The position numbers and the translations under genes are program-made. Below, one piece after another: positions 43,719-52,927 of a stretch of 64,000 bases of DNA; position 1 is the first letter of the stretch, and every line of letters begins with the position of its first letter. The notes beneath the pieces are model-generated. The model was not told where the DNA came from. It made no database searches and worked only from the letters and a program-made list of their open reading frames with translations. This DNA comes from Microbacterium halophytorum (lineage in GTDB: Bacteria > Actinomycetota > Actinomycetes > Actinomycetales > Microbacteriaceae). Location: positions 519,592-583,591 of the forward strand of contig NZ_KZ672982.1 of assembly GCF_002970975.1 (NCBI RefSeq), written 5' to 3'.

Positions 43719-44026
43719 CAGCGGCGCGATCGCAGCGACCTTGTCGCGCAGCGTCCGGCGCTCCAGACGCAGCTCGTCGTTCGTCTGCGGGTTCCGCCAG
43801 AACTCCTCGGACGTCCCGAAGTATCGCGCCAGACGGATCGCCCCGTCAGCGGTGTCTCCCGCTTCCTGTACACGATCTCGTTGGTCCGGTTCGGCGCCAC
43901 ACCGATCGACACGGGCAGCTTGTTCTGCGTGATCCCGAAGCCCTCGAGGAAATCCTCCATCAGGATCTCCCCCGGGTGGACCGCCCCGATCAGGTCGCGC
44001 TGATTGCTCGTCGGCGAGTTCGACAT
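43707..44026 (-). pseudogene. higA: Decayed higA antitoxin with 1-base frameshift
   Basis: From ATG 44026 the frame reads AVHPGEILMEDFLEGFGITQ and NKLPVSIGVAPNRTNEIVYRK, as in HigA antitoxins. After YRKR one base is missing. The next frame continues DTADGAIRLARYFGTSEEFW and ends IAPLRSA at 43707. The intact HigA at 47906 ends IRPLRSA, so the two are paralogues. The lesion destroys the C-terminal dimer region. It probably is a non-functional relic. Confidence 0.85.
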
Positions 44027-44100
44027 TGTCCGCACCTCCCTATCTCCAGACGAAGCAGAGGCGCCGTTTCGCGTTGGCGCGGATGACGAGTGCGAAACGA
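43990..44100 (-). pseudogene. higB: Remnant of higB toxin upstream of decayed higA
   Basis: The minus strand gives VIRANAKRRLCFVWR, then a TAG stop, then GGADNVEL. This matches SIRINDQWRICFVW and GPEEVEIV of the intact HigB at 48120. Only the C-terminal third remains, with an in-frame stop. A ychF-end-like repeat lies immediately upstream, as for the intact operon. Confidence 0.65.
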
Positions 44101-44145
44101 ATGCCGTCGTCAACGCTAGACGTCGAATCGAAGCCTCGCTGCGTG
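44085..44145 (-). repeat. Degenerate ychF-3'-end repeat, copy D
   Basis: Minus strand carries ACGTCTAGCGTTGACGACG, aligned with the ychF stop region (copy A) which reads ACGTCTAGCGTTAATGACG. About 29 of 40 bases match from there into the higB promoter side, and about 18 of 30 on the ychF-coding side. It precedes the decayed higBA just as copy A precedes the intact one. Confidence 0.6.
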
Positions 44146-44173
44146 GCCGCACAGACCAACCGTTGCAACGCGG

Positions 44174-44581
44174 TCAGTCGACGACCGCGGCGACCGCCTC
44201 GATCTCTACGAGTTGGTCGTCGTACCCGAGGACCGTCACACCCAGGAGCGTGCTCGGCACGTCGTGTGCTCCGAACGCATCGCGCACCACCTCCCATGCA
44301 GCGACGAGATCAGCTTGCTCCGAGGATGCCACGAGAACGCGAGTGCTGATCACATCGGTGAGCGTCGCGCCAGCAGCCGCCAGCGCGCCCTTCATCGTTC
44401 GCACGCAAGCAGCCGCCTGGCCCGCGTAGTCGCCGACGGCGACGGTTTCCCCAGCCCCGTCCAAAGGGCAGGAGCCCGCCAGGAATATCAGCCGAGCGTC
44501 CTTCGGGGCGGTTGCCGCATATGCGTACTCAGCAACATCGGAGAGTTCCTCCGAACGGATCAACCGTACAGAATCCACCAT
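44174..44581 (-). CDS. RidA family (YjgF/YER057c/UK114) protein
   Basis: A 135-residue RidA-like protein. LIFLAGSCPLDGAGETVAVG and STRVLVASSEQADLVAAWEV (with the conserved Arg) appear, and the conserved Glu lies in LVEIEAVAAV. RidA enzymes hydrolyse reactive enamines and imines from PLP enzymes. TAGAGT (44589-44594) lies seven bases before ATG 44581. It sits between repeat copies D and E. Confidence 0.93.
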   Translation of the reverse strand: MVDSVRLIRSEELSDVAEYAYAATAPKDARLIFLAGSCPLDGAGETVAVGDYAGQAAACVRTMKGALAAAGATLTDVISTRVLVASSEQADLVAAWEVVRDAFGAHDVPSTLLGVTVLGYDDQLVEIEAVAAVVD

Positions 44582-44642
44582 GCCAGCAACTCTAGCGTCG
44601 GCACCGTCGCCCGTTCACATGCCGCCAGACGCCCCTACGATG

Positions 44643-44675
44643 CCCAAAAGCTCAACTCGAGTAACGGGACTCCAC
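44643..44675 (-). repeat. Degenerate ychF-3'-end repeat, copy E
   Basis: Minus strand GTGGAGTCCCGTTAC, then TTGAGCTTTTGGG. It aligns with copies C and B (GTGGAGTTCCGGTTC, TGACTT-TGGG) with about 22 of 32 matches and one gap. It spans the stop codon of the beta-lactamase-like gene, whose last residues (AVESRYSS) echo the ychF tail. Weakest of the five copies. Confidence 0.5.
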
Positions 44676-45563
44676 GGCGCCGACGTTGCGCCGCTCGACA
44701 TCATCGACGCATGCCTGGATGAGAGCTAGATCTTCCCCTTCGCCCTCCGCGACCCGTCCGCTCCACCGGCGTCCATCAGCGCTCACGGCGGCGAACAGGT
44801 TGAAGCCCGGCCCCTGCCCGCCGTGTCCGACGACCGCCACCGGCTGCCCCTTCGTCATGACCCCGAGGCCATAACCGGCAGAGGGCGACAGCGGGTGCCC
44901 GGCCGGAGCGTCGGCGGCGACCGACTGCATCATCAGGCGCGGGATATCATCCCCGAGCTCGCCACGCATGACGGCCGCGATTCCGCGCGCCGCTTCGTCA
45001 GGCTCAGCAGCGAAGGTACCGGTGAAGACCCATCCCGGATCGTAGGCGCGAAGCTCTTCGCCGATGGACTCGTGCGTGCAGGCGAGCCAGTCACCCCGGG
45101 ACGCGAAGGGGAACGCCTCCACACCCAGCGGGGCCAGGACCCGTCGGGCGATGGCGGTGAAGTAGTCTGCGGATTCGTCGCGCTCAAGAGCGAGTCGCAG
45201 CACCGCGAAGCCGATATTGGAGTACCGGAACCGGCCAGCACGATCAACGACCGCTCCGGCGAGAACACGGTCGACCTCCCATGCGTCCTCGCGCGCTCCC
45301 ACCGCGGCACGGTAGTCCGCCCACCCGAAGTAGTCGTTGAGCCCCGAGGTATGGCTCAGCAGGGCCCGCACCGTCACCGGGCGAAGGGCCTCCGGCAGAT
45401 CAGGCACCAGCTCACCGATCTGACCATCGACGTCGAAGGAGCGAAGCACCGCAACTGCCGTGTAGGCCTTGGCGATGCTGTACACGGGGACAACGCTCAT
45501 CTCTTGCTCCCAGAAGTCACACGTTGAACCGGAACTCCACCACGTCTCCACGGCTGGAACCAT
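44652..45563 (-). CDS. Serine hydrolase, beta-lactamase class C / penicillin-binding type, short N-terminus
   Basis: About 303 residues. The three active-site motifs are VYSIAKAYTA (SxxK), RYSNIGF (YxN) and GHGGQGPG (KTG equivalent). Typical members have about 60 residues before SxxK; here there are at most 28, and only seven if ATG 45500 is used. ATG 45563 is given because it leaves room for a first strand. The first codons of that version come from repeat copy C read in another frame, and the last codons overlap copy E. So both ends were shaped by the repeats. Function unknown. Confidence 0.8.
   Translation of the reverse strand: MVPAVETWWSSGSTCDFWEQEMSVVPVYSIAKAYTAVAVLRSFDVDGQIGELVPDLPEALRPVTVRALLSHTSGLNDYFGWADYRAAVGAREDAWEVDRVLAGAVVDRAGRFRYSNIGFAVLRLALERDESADYFTAIARRVLAPLGVEAFPFASRGDWLACTHESIGEELRAYDPGWVFTGTFAAEPDEAARGIAAVMRGELGDDIPRLMMQSVAADAPAGHPLSPSAGYGLGVMTKGQPVAVVGHGGQGPGFNLFAAVSADGRRWSGRVAEGEGEDLALIQACVDDVERRNVGAVESRYSS
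45509..45546 (-). repeat. ychF-3'-end repeat, copy C
   Basis: In one minus-strand frame it encodes DVVEFRFNV and a TGA stop, exactly the YchF C-terminus. 25 of 30 bases match copy A. It uses CGG, TTC and TGA, like the bulk of ychF. After the stop it continues CTTCTGGGA, matching copy B. It is the best candidate for the original chromosomal end of ychF. Confidence 0.88.
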
Positions 45564-45646
45564 CACGTCGGGCCGTCGAGATCGACCCTCGCGGCGCGCG
45601 GCGCAGGTTGCAATTCCGCCGATGGCGGAAACCGCGTGCGACGGCG

Positions 45647-46702
45647 TCAGAGCTCCGTCTCGCCGCCTACGGATCGCGCCATCTCGAGCAGCTCGAACAG
45701 GTCGACATGGGTGCCGATGATCTGCTCGTCATGCAGATGGGCGTTGTCCGGCGGTACCGTGACTCCGCTCGCGATGAGGTGGATCTGCTCTGCCGGATCC
45801 GGCAGGTGGCGCAGCCCCGACACGATGAGGCGGGTGACGTTCGCCTGGTCGCGGCCGAGATACGCATACCCCCACGCGCGAGATCCCACGACCTCGGAAG
45901 CGTCGGGCCGACGAGCGAAGGTGCGCTCGTACAGCTCGATATGCGGATGCGCGTTCGGACCATCGACGACGTGGACATGCCCGACCACCCAACGCCTGCG
46001 CACCCGGATCGCGAGGAGATCGCCACCGCGGGTGAACGTGATGGTCTCCCGCGTGGTCGGCTTCCTGGTGAGCGGGGCCGGGGAGGACCGCAGCAGCGCG
46101 ATCATGTCGTCCGTTCGGCGCAGGAAGTCCTCCCCCAGCCACACGGCGTCGTTCAGCTCGTGGATTCCGTAGACGGCCAGCTCCGTGAGCTCAGGATCGG
46201 TCAATCCGACCTCGTGCAATGCGGTGGCCAGGGCGATCGCGACCTTGTAGGCGTTCATCCGGTCGCTCTCGGAGGCGTCCGCCCCCGGGCGGGCCGCGTC
46301 GAGCACGAGGTGCCACCGCTCCTTCACGGCGGGCACGACGTCGGCGTGCTGAGCGCCTTCCAGGCCCTGGTGCCTTGCCGAGTAGAAGCCCTTCTGCGCC
46401 AGGATCCGCACTTCGTCTCGCGCGGTCGGAGCCACCGCTCCCACTGCGAGCTTGTCGAGGATCTGCTGGTGGCGCACCAGGACAGCGTAGCCGGGGCCCT
46501 CGACGCGCACACCGATCACGGTGCTCGTCCGACCGGACGAAGGTGCACGTCTGCACACCGGTGCCAGGCCTGTCTGAGAAACCGACACGTCGTCTCCGTC
46601 AGCTGAGCACGCCCAGGGTCGCGATGGGCCGCCGTACCCGTTCCGGAGAGCAGCCTCCATCCGGTCGCGACTGCGGCTGAGCGCGCCCTTCACCTCGCGC
46701 AC
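45647..46702 (-). CDS. Unknown protein in the ychF-linked region
   Basis: Open frame of up to 351 codons. The region from about residue 60 onward looks like a real protein: helical N-half (YAVLVRHQQILDKLAVG, MNAYKVAIALATALHEVG, LTELAVYGIHELNDAVWLG), then a strand-rich C-half with several His (RWVVGHVHVVDGPNAHPHIE, DNAHLHDEQIIGTHVDLFEL). The start is uncertain; a GTG near 46520 would drop the low-complexity N-terminus. I do not recognise a family. It lies between repeat copies B and C, downstream of a small membrane protein. Confidence 0.6.
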   Translation of the reverse strand: MREVKGALSRSRDRMEAALRNGYGGPSRPWACSADGDDVSVSQTGLAPVCRRAPSSGRTSTVIGVRVEGPGYAVLVRHQQILDKLAVGAVAPTARDEVRILAQKGFYSARHQGLEGAQHADVVPAVKERWHLVLDAARPGADASESDRMNAYKVAIALATALHEVGLTDPELTELAVYGIHELNDAVWLGEDFLRRTDDMIALLRSSPAPLTRKPTTRETITFTRGGDLLAIRVRRRWVVGHVHVVDGPNAHPHIELYERTFARRPDASEVVGSRAWGYAYLGRDQANVTRLIVSGLRHLPDPAEQIHLIASGVTVPPDNAHLHDEQIIGTHVDLFELLEMARSVGGETEL

Positions 46703-46801
46703 CGGGCGCCCTCGGGCGGGTTCGCACCCGGGTCTTCACGCGCTGGTGCCGAGGCCACAGGATCGGCGGACAGCACGAGGCAGGCCACGACGCTCCCGAC
46801 G

Positions 46802-47209
46802 TCACTGCTCCGCTCGTGCCCTGCGGATGCTCGGGAGTATCTCGACCGTGATGATCAGTGCCGCACAGAAGACCCCCATGCCGAGCACGGACCAACCGAT
46901 CCATTGTGCATCCTCCACTTCTTCCACGCGCATGCCGCCGCCGCTCTTCCCCGGAGTTCGCCACCCGACGGTGTACTCGGGGTACAGCAGCATGACCAGC
47001 CCCCATCCGATGAGCATGAACCACATCGCACACGACGCCACCTGCATGACCAGCATCCGCGTCACCGCAGACCGCGGCAGAAGCAGCAGGCCCGGGGCCG
47101 TCGACCCCACCACCGTCAGAGCGCTCACTGCCACGAACACGCCCCAGACACCCCAGGCCAGGCCCATCGCGCACCCACCGACCACCAGCGACGCGGTGCC
47201 AGCAAGCAC
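46802..47209 (-). CDS. Small membrane protein in the ychF-linked region
   Basis: A 135-residue protein with four hydrophobic helices (for example MGLAWGVWGVFVAVSALTVV, and a last helix ending ITVEILPSIRRARAEQ). The loop after helix 3 is polar (VGWRTPGKSGGGMRVEEVED). Start GTG 47209. No family recognised. It could form a module with the unknown ORF that follows, since both lie between copies B and C. Confidence 0.6.
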   Translation of the reverse strand: MLAGTASLVVGGCAMGLAWGVWGVFVAVSALTVVGSTAPGLLLLPRSAVTRMLVMQVASCAMWFMLIGWGLVMLLYPEYTVGWRTPGKSGGGMRVEEVEDAQWIGWSVLGMGVFCAALIITVEILPSIRRARAEQ

Positions 47210-47282
47210 CGCCCCGCGCTTCAGGGCGAGAGGTGACTGATTCCGCTTCGATCGACGGGGACCACTCGCCTACCGCGGTTCA

Positions 47283-47320
47283 CCCAAAAGTCAGACGTTG
47301 AAGCGGAACTCGACCGAGTT
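47283..47320 (-). repeat. ychF-3'-end repeat, copy B
   Basis: Encodes NSVEFRFNV and a TGA stop in one minus-strand frame. 24 of 30 bases match copy C, and the homology continues past the stop (CTTTTGGG against CTTCTGGG). It lies 16 bases after the stop of the P-loop kinase gene. Confidence 0.87.
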
Positions 47321-47336
47321 CCGGTACATACAACCA

Positions 47337-47909
47337 TCATGATGAACTGGACGATGCTGCCCCAGATGCATCGGACGCACTCCACCCGACGTCCGCGAGA
47401 ACCCGCTCGAGCGACTCACGGGCACTGACTGACTCGTCAAAAACGACCTCGTCCAGTTCACGCACGCGGTCAGCACTGCGATACCAGGATGCCACCGTGT
47501 CGACGGATACCTCCTCGGCCAGAGGTTTGGTGCGATGTCGCCTCAGCGTCTCGGCCAGTGCGAGTTCGTAGCAGTAGGAGCGTGTCACACCGCGATGATC
47601 GGACTGCAGACGCGCGAGCATCTCACCGTAGATCTCGGAGTGAAGGATCCCCTCGATGACCACGTGCAGCCCATGCTCGAGCGCGAATCGAGCAGACAGA
47701 TCCATGTAGGGGACGCTTAGGGCTTCCGGTCGATCACGGACGTGAAGGATCTCGCGACGCAGCGCGTCGTGCCCGACGATCGCGATCCCACGTGGTCGAG
47801 CCGCCCGAATGGCTTTGGCCAGACTCGACTTCCCACTGCCGGAGTTGCCGCGGATGATGATCAGCCGAGAGCCCTCGGAGCCGACGAGCGTCGAGTCCGC
47901 GCCACTCAT
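47337..47909 (-). CDS. P-loop kinase-like ATPase linked to higBA (zeta-toxin-like)
   Basis: A 190-residue P-loop protein. Walker A is IRGNSGSGKSSLAKAIR (about 19-35). GHDALRREILHVRDRP, ALEHGLHVVIEGIL and YELALAETLRRHRTKP (LID-like Arg region) follow. This recalls zeta-toxin/chloramphenicol-phosphotransferase-type kinases; the exact class is not certain. Its ATG overlaps the higA stop as ATGA, so it is translated with the toxin-antitoxin pair. The C-terminus ends in a serine run. Base composition is visibly less GC-rich than the core genes. Confidence 0.8.
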   Translation of the reverse strand: MSGADSTLVGSEGSRLIIIRGNSGSGKSSLAKAIRAARPRGIAIVGHDALRREILHVRDRPEALSVPYMDLSARFALEHGLHVVIEGILHSEIYGEMLARLQSDHRGVTRSYCYELALAETLRRHRTKPLAEEVSVDTVASWYRSADRVRELDEVVFDESVSARESLERVLADVGWSASDASGAASSSSS

Positions 47910-48208
47910 GCCGACCGAAGAGGCCTGATCGCTGCGATCTGCTCGTTCGCGAGGTCCCCGGCACGATCCAGCTCGTAGTGGCTCTGCAGGTTGATCCAGA
48001 ACTCCGCCGACGTGCCGAAGTACTTCGCCAGCCGCAACGCGGTGTCCGCAGTGATCCCACGCTTGCCGTGCACGATCTCGTTGATCCGCCGAGGTGGGAC
48101 ACCGATGGACACGGCGAGCTTATTCTGAGTGATCCCGAAGCCCTCGATGAAGTCCTCCATGAGGACCTCTCCCGGGTGGATCGGGGCGATCTTGCCAGTG
48201 GTAGTCAA
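47906..48208 (-). CDS. higA: HigA antitoxin, XRE family
   Basis: A 100-residue antitoxin. IHPGEVLMEDFIEGFGITQN, INEIVHGKRGITADTALRLA and YFGTSAEFWINLQ are canonical HigA. The helix-turn-helix should neutralise HigB and repress the operon. The start is TTG 48208, with GGAGG upstream, inside the end of higB. The stop overlaps the kinase gene (ATGA). Confidence 0.93.
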   Translation of the reverse strand: MTTTGKIAPIHPGEVLMEDFIEGFGITQNKLAVSIGVPPRRINEIVHGKRGITADTALRLAKYFGTSAEFWINLQSHYELDRAGDLANEQIAAIRPLRSA

Positions 48209-48476
48209 CGATCTCCACCTCCTCCGGTCCGGCGTCTGTCCACACGAAGCAGATGCGCCATTGGTCGTTGATCCTGATACTGTGCTGCCCAGCTCGATCG
48301 CTCTTCGGAGCTTCGAGACGATTGCCGGGCGGGACGCGTAGATCCTCGAGGACTTCCGCCGATCCCACCTGAAGAAGCTTGCGTAATGCGACTCGATGGA
48401 TCCTCGGATCTATCGACCGTACGCGCTCACGACCCCACAGCCGTTCGGTCTCCTTGCTGCCGAACGATCTGATCAC
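48120..48476 (-). CDS. higB: HigB toxin (RelE-fold mRNA interferase) with extended C-terminus
   Basis: A 118-residue toxin of the RelE superfamily: RIHRVALRKLLQVGSAEVLE, VPPGNRLEAPKSDRAGQHS and INDQWRICFVWTD, with VEIVDYH. HigB cleaves ribosome-bound mRNA. Typical proteins stop right after VDYH. Here the stop is TGG, and translation runs 25 more codons through higA in another frame, giving an 89-base overlap. Start GTG 48476 lies eight bases after TATACA. Confidence 0.9.
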   Translation of the reverse strand: MIRSFGSKETERLWGRERVRSIDPRIHRVALRKLLQVGSAEVLEDLRVPPGNRLEAPKSDRAGQHSIRINDQWRICFVWTDAGPEEVEIVDYHWQDRPDPPGRGPHGGLHRGLRDHSE

Positions 48477-48478
48477 GA

Positions 48479-48509
48479 GATCAGTGTATAACGAAGAACG
48501 TCATTAACG

Positions 48510-48539
<30 letters not shown>
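48479..48539 (-). repeat. ychF-3'-end repeat, copy A (current end of ychF)
   Basis: The last ten codons of ychF (GACGTGGTGGAGTTC...), ending AGG, TTT, AAC, GTC, TAG, and the following higB promoter region. AGG, TTT and TAG are unlike the rest of ychF. An inverted repeat TTAACG-CTAGA-CGTTAA spans the stop codon. It pairs with copies B and C to bound the downstream modules. Confidence 0.88.
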
Positions 48540-49583
<1,044 letters not shown>

Positions 49584-49738
49584 GGGAGCACAGTCTACGT
49601 GGGGCGGCCGACAAACCGCCCGCATGACCGGAGGCCGACGGAGCAGGCTCGCCCCTCCCCGTCATCCGGATGCCCGTACTGCGACAACGTCGGCGATCGC
49701 GTGCCAGCGTCGCGCCGCGTGTCGGGTCGTGGCGTCGG

Positions 49739-51208
49739 TCAGCGAACGCCCTTCATGAGTGCGAGCACCGGCTTCACGCACATCAGCATCGCGGCGCCGA
49801 TGACGATGGCGATCACGCCGAGGACCGAGAAATAGGGCACCTCGTCGGTCGGGTCGTAGAACTGCGCGAGCCACCCGGCGATGGCCGTTCCGAGCGCGAC
49901 CGACAGGAAGTACAGCGAGACCATCTGGGTGTGGAACTTCTGCGGGGCGAGCTTGGTCGTCACCGACAGGCCGGGCGGGGAGATGAACAGCTCGCCCAGC
50001 GTGAAGACGAAGAGGATCAGCACGATCGCGAGCACCGGCGTCGAGTTCGGTGCACCGTTCGCCCACGGCAGGAACAGCAGGAAGGCGAGGCCCATGATCG
50101 CGGTGCCGATGCCGAACTTCGCCGGCGCCGACGGCGCACGGCGGCCGAGCTTCGTCCAGATCGCGGCGAAGGTGCCCGACAGGATGATCACGAACACCGG
50201 GGCGATCGAATTGATCCACGAGATGGGCATCTCCCAGCCGCCGATGCTCCTGTCGAGGCGCTCGTCGGAGTAGATCGTCAGCACAGTGAACTGCTGCTGG
50301 TACAGCGACCAGAACCCGACGTTCACGACGAACAGCGGGATGAACGAGACGACGCGCGAACGCGCGTCCCGGCCGATCTCACGCGACCCGATGATGACGA
50401 CGAAGTACGCGACGGCGGCGAGCGCCGTGATCGCGATCACGATGCCGGACAAGTTGTCCGCCCGGATGACGCCGGTGAGGATGAGCACGACGATCAGGGC
50501 GATTCCTGCCGCCGCGGCACCGATCGCCAACCCGTAGCGGCTCGGCGGCAGCGGGTTCGCGACAGCGCGCGACTCCGACGGCAGCTGCCTGCGTCCGAAC
50601 GAATACTGCACCAGCCCCGCCGCCATGCCGATCGCGGCGGCGCCGAAGCCCCAGTGGAAGCCGACGCTGTCCTGCAGGAAGCCGGTGATCAGCGGCCCGA
50701 GGAACGCGCCGAGGTTGATGCCGAGGTAGAAGAGCGAGAAGCCGGCGTCGCGGCGGATGTCCTCCGGCGCGTACAGCGTGCCGACGACGGCCGTGGCGTT
50801 CGCTTTGAGCCCGCCCGACCCGATCGCCACGAGGATCAGGCCGACCGCCAGGCCCATCACGTTGGGCAGCACGGCGAGAGCGACGTGGCCGGCCATGATG
50901 ACCCACGCGCTGAAGTAGAGCACCCGCTCCGACCCGAGCACGCGGTCGGCCAGCCAGGCCCCGACGATCGTGAACAGGTACACCATGCCGCCGTACGCGC
51001 CGACGATCCCGGTGGCGACGCCCCTGTCCATACCCAACCCGCCGTCGGTGACGGAGAAGTACATGTAGATGAGCAGGATGCCCTGCATGCCGTAGAAGCT
51101 GAAGCGCTCCCACATCTCGACGCCGAAGATGTGGGCCAGCGCCAGCGGCTGCCCGAAGAAGCGCGCGTCCTCGCGGTCGCCCGCACGACCCCCCTGAGTG
51201 GTGCTCAT
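49739..51208 (-). CDS. Proton-dependent peptide transporter, POT/PTR2 family
   Basis: A 489-residue membrane protein with about 14 helices. The POT signature is in EMWERFSFYGMQGILLIYM (ExxERFxYYG), and the second motif FSLFYLGINLGAFLGPLITG is present. It imports di- and tripeptides with protons. TAGGTT (51215-51220) lies six bases before ATG 51208. Upstream of ychF on the same strand, but with a 155-base gap. Confidence 0.95.
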   Translation of the reverse strand: MSTTQGGRAGDREDARFFGQPLALAHIFGVEMWERFSFYGMQGILLIYMYFSVTDGGLGMDRGVATGIVGAYGGMVYLFTIVGAWLADRVLGSERVLYFSAWVIMAGHVALAVLPNVMGLAVGLILVAIGSGGLKANATAVVGTLYAPEDIRRDAGFSLFYLGINLGAFLGPLITGFLQDSVGFHWGFGAAAIGMAAGLVQYSFGRRQLPSESRAVANPLPPSRYGLAIGAAAAGIALIVVLILTGVIRADNLSGIVIAITALAAVAYFVVIIGSREIGRDARSRVVSFIPLFVVNVGFWSLYQQQFTVLTIYSDERLDRSIGGWEMPISWINSIAPVFVIILSGTFAAIWTKLGRRAPSAPAKFGIGTAIMGLAFLLFLPWANGAPNSTPVLAIVLILFVFTLGELFISPPGLSVTTKLAPQKFHTQMVSLYFLSVALGTAIAGWLAQFYDPTDEVPYFSVLGVIAIVIGAAMLMCVKPVLALMKGVR

Positions 51209-51323
51209 GGCTCGAACCTAGACCCGCGTGCGCGCCGAGCGCGAGGCGCAGGCCCCATCGGTCACCTTCGGCGGACGATGTCGGCGGAGCACGAATGTCA
51301 CACCCCCGCGACAGGATGGACGC

Positions 51324-52622
51324 ATGGATGCACTGACCGTCGTCATCGCACTGATCACGCTCGTCGCGGGCGCCGCCGTCGGCTGGTTCGCCCGCGCAGG
51401 GCGCGCGGCGCGGGCCGAGAGCGCGAACGCGCAGGCGCTGCAGTCCGCCCAGGTGCGAGCGCAGCAGCAGGTCACCGAGGCAACGGCGTCGCTCACCGCC
51501 GATCTCGCACGGGCACAGGCCGAATCGGAGATGCTCCGCGACACGGTGGCGCGCCAGCAGGAGGCCCAGCGCGACGCCGCGGAGCGCGAGCGCACCGAGC
51601 GCGCAGAGGCGACCGAGCGCCAGAAACGTGAGAGCGCCGTGCTCCAAGCTCTCGCTCCCGTGCAGGAGACGCTTGCGCGCATGCAGCAACGCGTCGGGGC
51701 GATGGAGAAGGAGCGCCAGGAGCAGTTCGGCCAGGTCGCCGAGCAGCTCCGTGTCGCGCACCAATCCGACGAGCAGCTCCGCCGCACGACGCAGTCGCTG
51801 GCGGGCGCGCTGCGCTCGACCACGGCGCGCGGCACCTGGGGCGAGGCGCAGCTGCGCCGCATCGTCGAGGAGGCAGGACTGATCGAGCGCGTCGACTTCG
51901 ACCTGCAGGTTCCCGTGTCATCGGATTCGGGGTCGGGCCGGCCCGACATGGTCGTGCGCCTGCCCGGTGGGAAAGCGATCGCCGTCGACGCCAAAGCGCC
52001 GCTCGACGCTTTCCTCGACGCCAGCGCGATCCCCGACACCGCTGCGGGGCCCGACGCCGACCGCCGCACCGAGCTCATGACGAAGCATGTCAGGGCGGTG
52101 CGCGCACACGTCGACGCGCTCTCGAAGAAGGCGTACTGGGCGGGCCTCGAGCAGAGCCCGGAGTTCGTCGTGTGCTTCATCCCGAGCGAGTCGGTGCTCG
52201 CCGCCGCGCTCAGCGCCGACCCGGCGCTGCTGGAGTACGCGTTCTCGCGCCGCGTCGCGCTCGCGTCTCCCGTGAACCTGTGGGCTGTGCTGAAGACCGT
52301 CGCGTACTCGTGGACGCAGCAGGAGGTTTCGGAGGAGGCGCGCACGCTGTTCCGGCTCGGCAACGAGCTCTACGAACGGCTCGGCACGCTCTCGGGCCAC
52401 GCGGACGGCATGCGGCGCGCGATCGAGCGGACCGTCGACGCGTACAACAAGCTGATCGGCTCTCTCGAGGGCCGCGTTCTGACGACGGCCCGCAAGTTCC
52501 CCGGCATCGACCAATCGAAGCTCGCACAGGCCTCGGAGCTCGAGCCGATCGACGAGACGCCGCGGCGGCTCACGGCACCGGAGCTCATCGCCCCTGACGA
52601 CGCGGCCGCAGACGCACGCTGA
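51324..52622 (+). CDS. rmuC: DNA recombination protein RmuC
   Basis: A 432-residue protein. An N-terminal membrane helix (about 4-22) is followed by a long coiled coil (about 25-130). The nuclease-like RmuC domain has STTARGTWGEAQLRRIVEEAG, VVRLPGGKAIAVDAKAPLDA and SPEFVVCFIPSE. It limits recombination at inverted repeats. CAGGAT (51312-51317) lies six bases before ATG 51324. Divergent from the POT gene. Confidence 0.95.
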   Translation: MDALTVVIALITLVAGAAVGWFARAGRAARAESANAQALQSAQVRAQQQVTEATASLTADLARAQAESEMLRDTVARQQEAQRDAAERERTERAEATERQKRESAVLQALAPVQETLARMQQRVGAMEKERQEQFGQVAEQLRVAHQSDEQLRRTTQSLAGALRSTTARGTWGEAQLRRIVEEAGLIERVDFDLQVPVSSDSGSGRPDMVVRLPGGKAIAVDAKAPLDAFLDASAIPDTAAGPDADRRTELMTKHVRAVRAHVDALSKKAYWAGLEQSPEFVVCFIPSESVLAAALSADPALLEYAFSRRVALASPVNLWAVLKTVAYSWTQQEVSEEARTLFRLGNELYERLGTLSGHADGMRRAIERTVDAYNKLIGSLEGRVLTTARKFPGIDQSKLAQASELEPIDETPRRLTAPELIAPDDAAADAR

Positions 52623-52729
52623 GCCGTCGACCCGCCGACCGTGTCGGGGCGGGGCCGTGACAGCGCCGCGCCCGAGTCCGGTCCGCCGCTCTCACACGCG
52701 TCGACGGCTGTACAGCGCGCCGCGCGCGT

Positions 52730-52927
52730 TCAGGGAAGGAAGCTGAGGACGCCGAGCACGGCGCCGGAGAACACGACGAAAGCGCCGATGTTCCACCAGG
52801 GGCTGACTTCCTGGCCCGGTGCGCGACGCACGCGGAAAAGGACGTCGGGCCGACGCGCTGGGTCCTGCGCGTCGCTCACAACAGCCTGCGCACCGGTGAT
52901 CGGGCTCGCGGTATTCTCAGTCGTCAT
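52730..52927 (-). CDS. Small one-helix membrane protein, unknown
   Basis: A 65-residue protein with a charged N-terminus and one C-terminal helix (WWNIGAFVVFSGAVLGVLSF). It lies between rmuC and glpX; the position suggests a conserved actinobacterial small protein, but I cannot name it. The ATG is preceded by TAGGACT, which may be its -10. Confidence 0.6.
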   Translation of the reverse strand: MTTENTASPITGAQAVVSDAQDPARRPDVLFRVRRAPGQEVSPWWNIGAFVVFSGAVLGVLSFLP

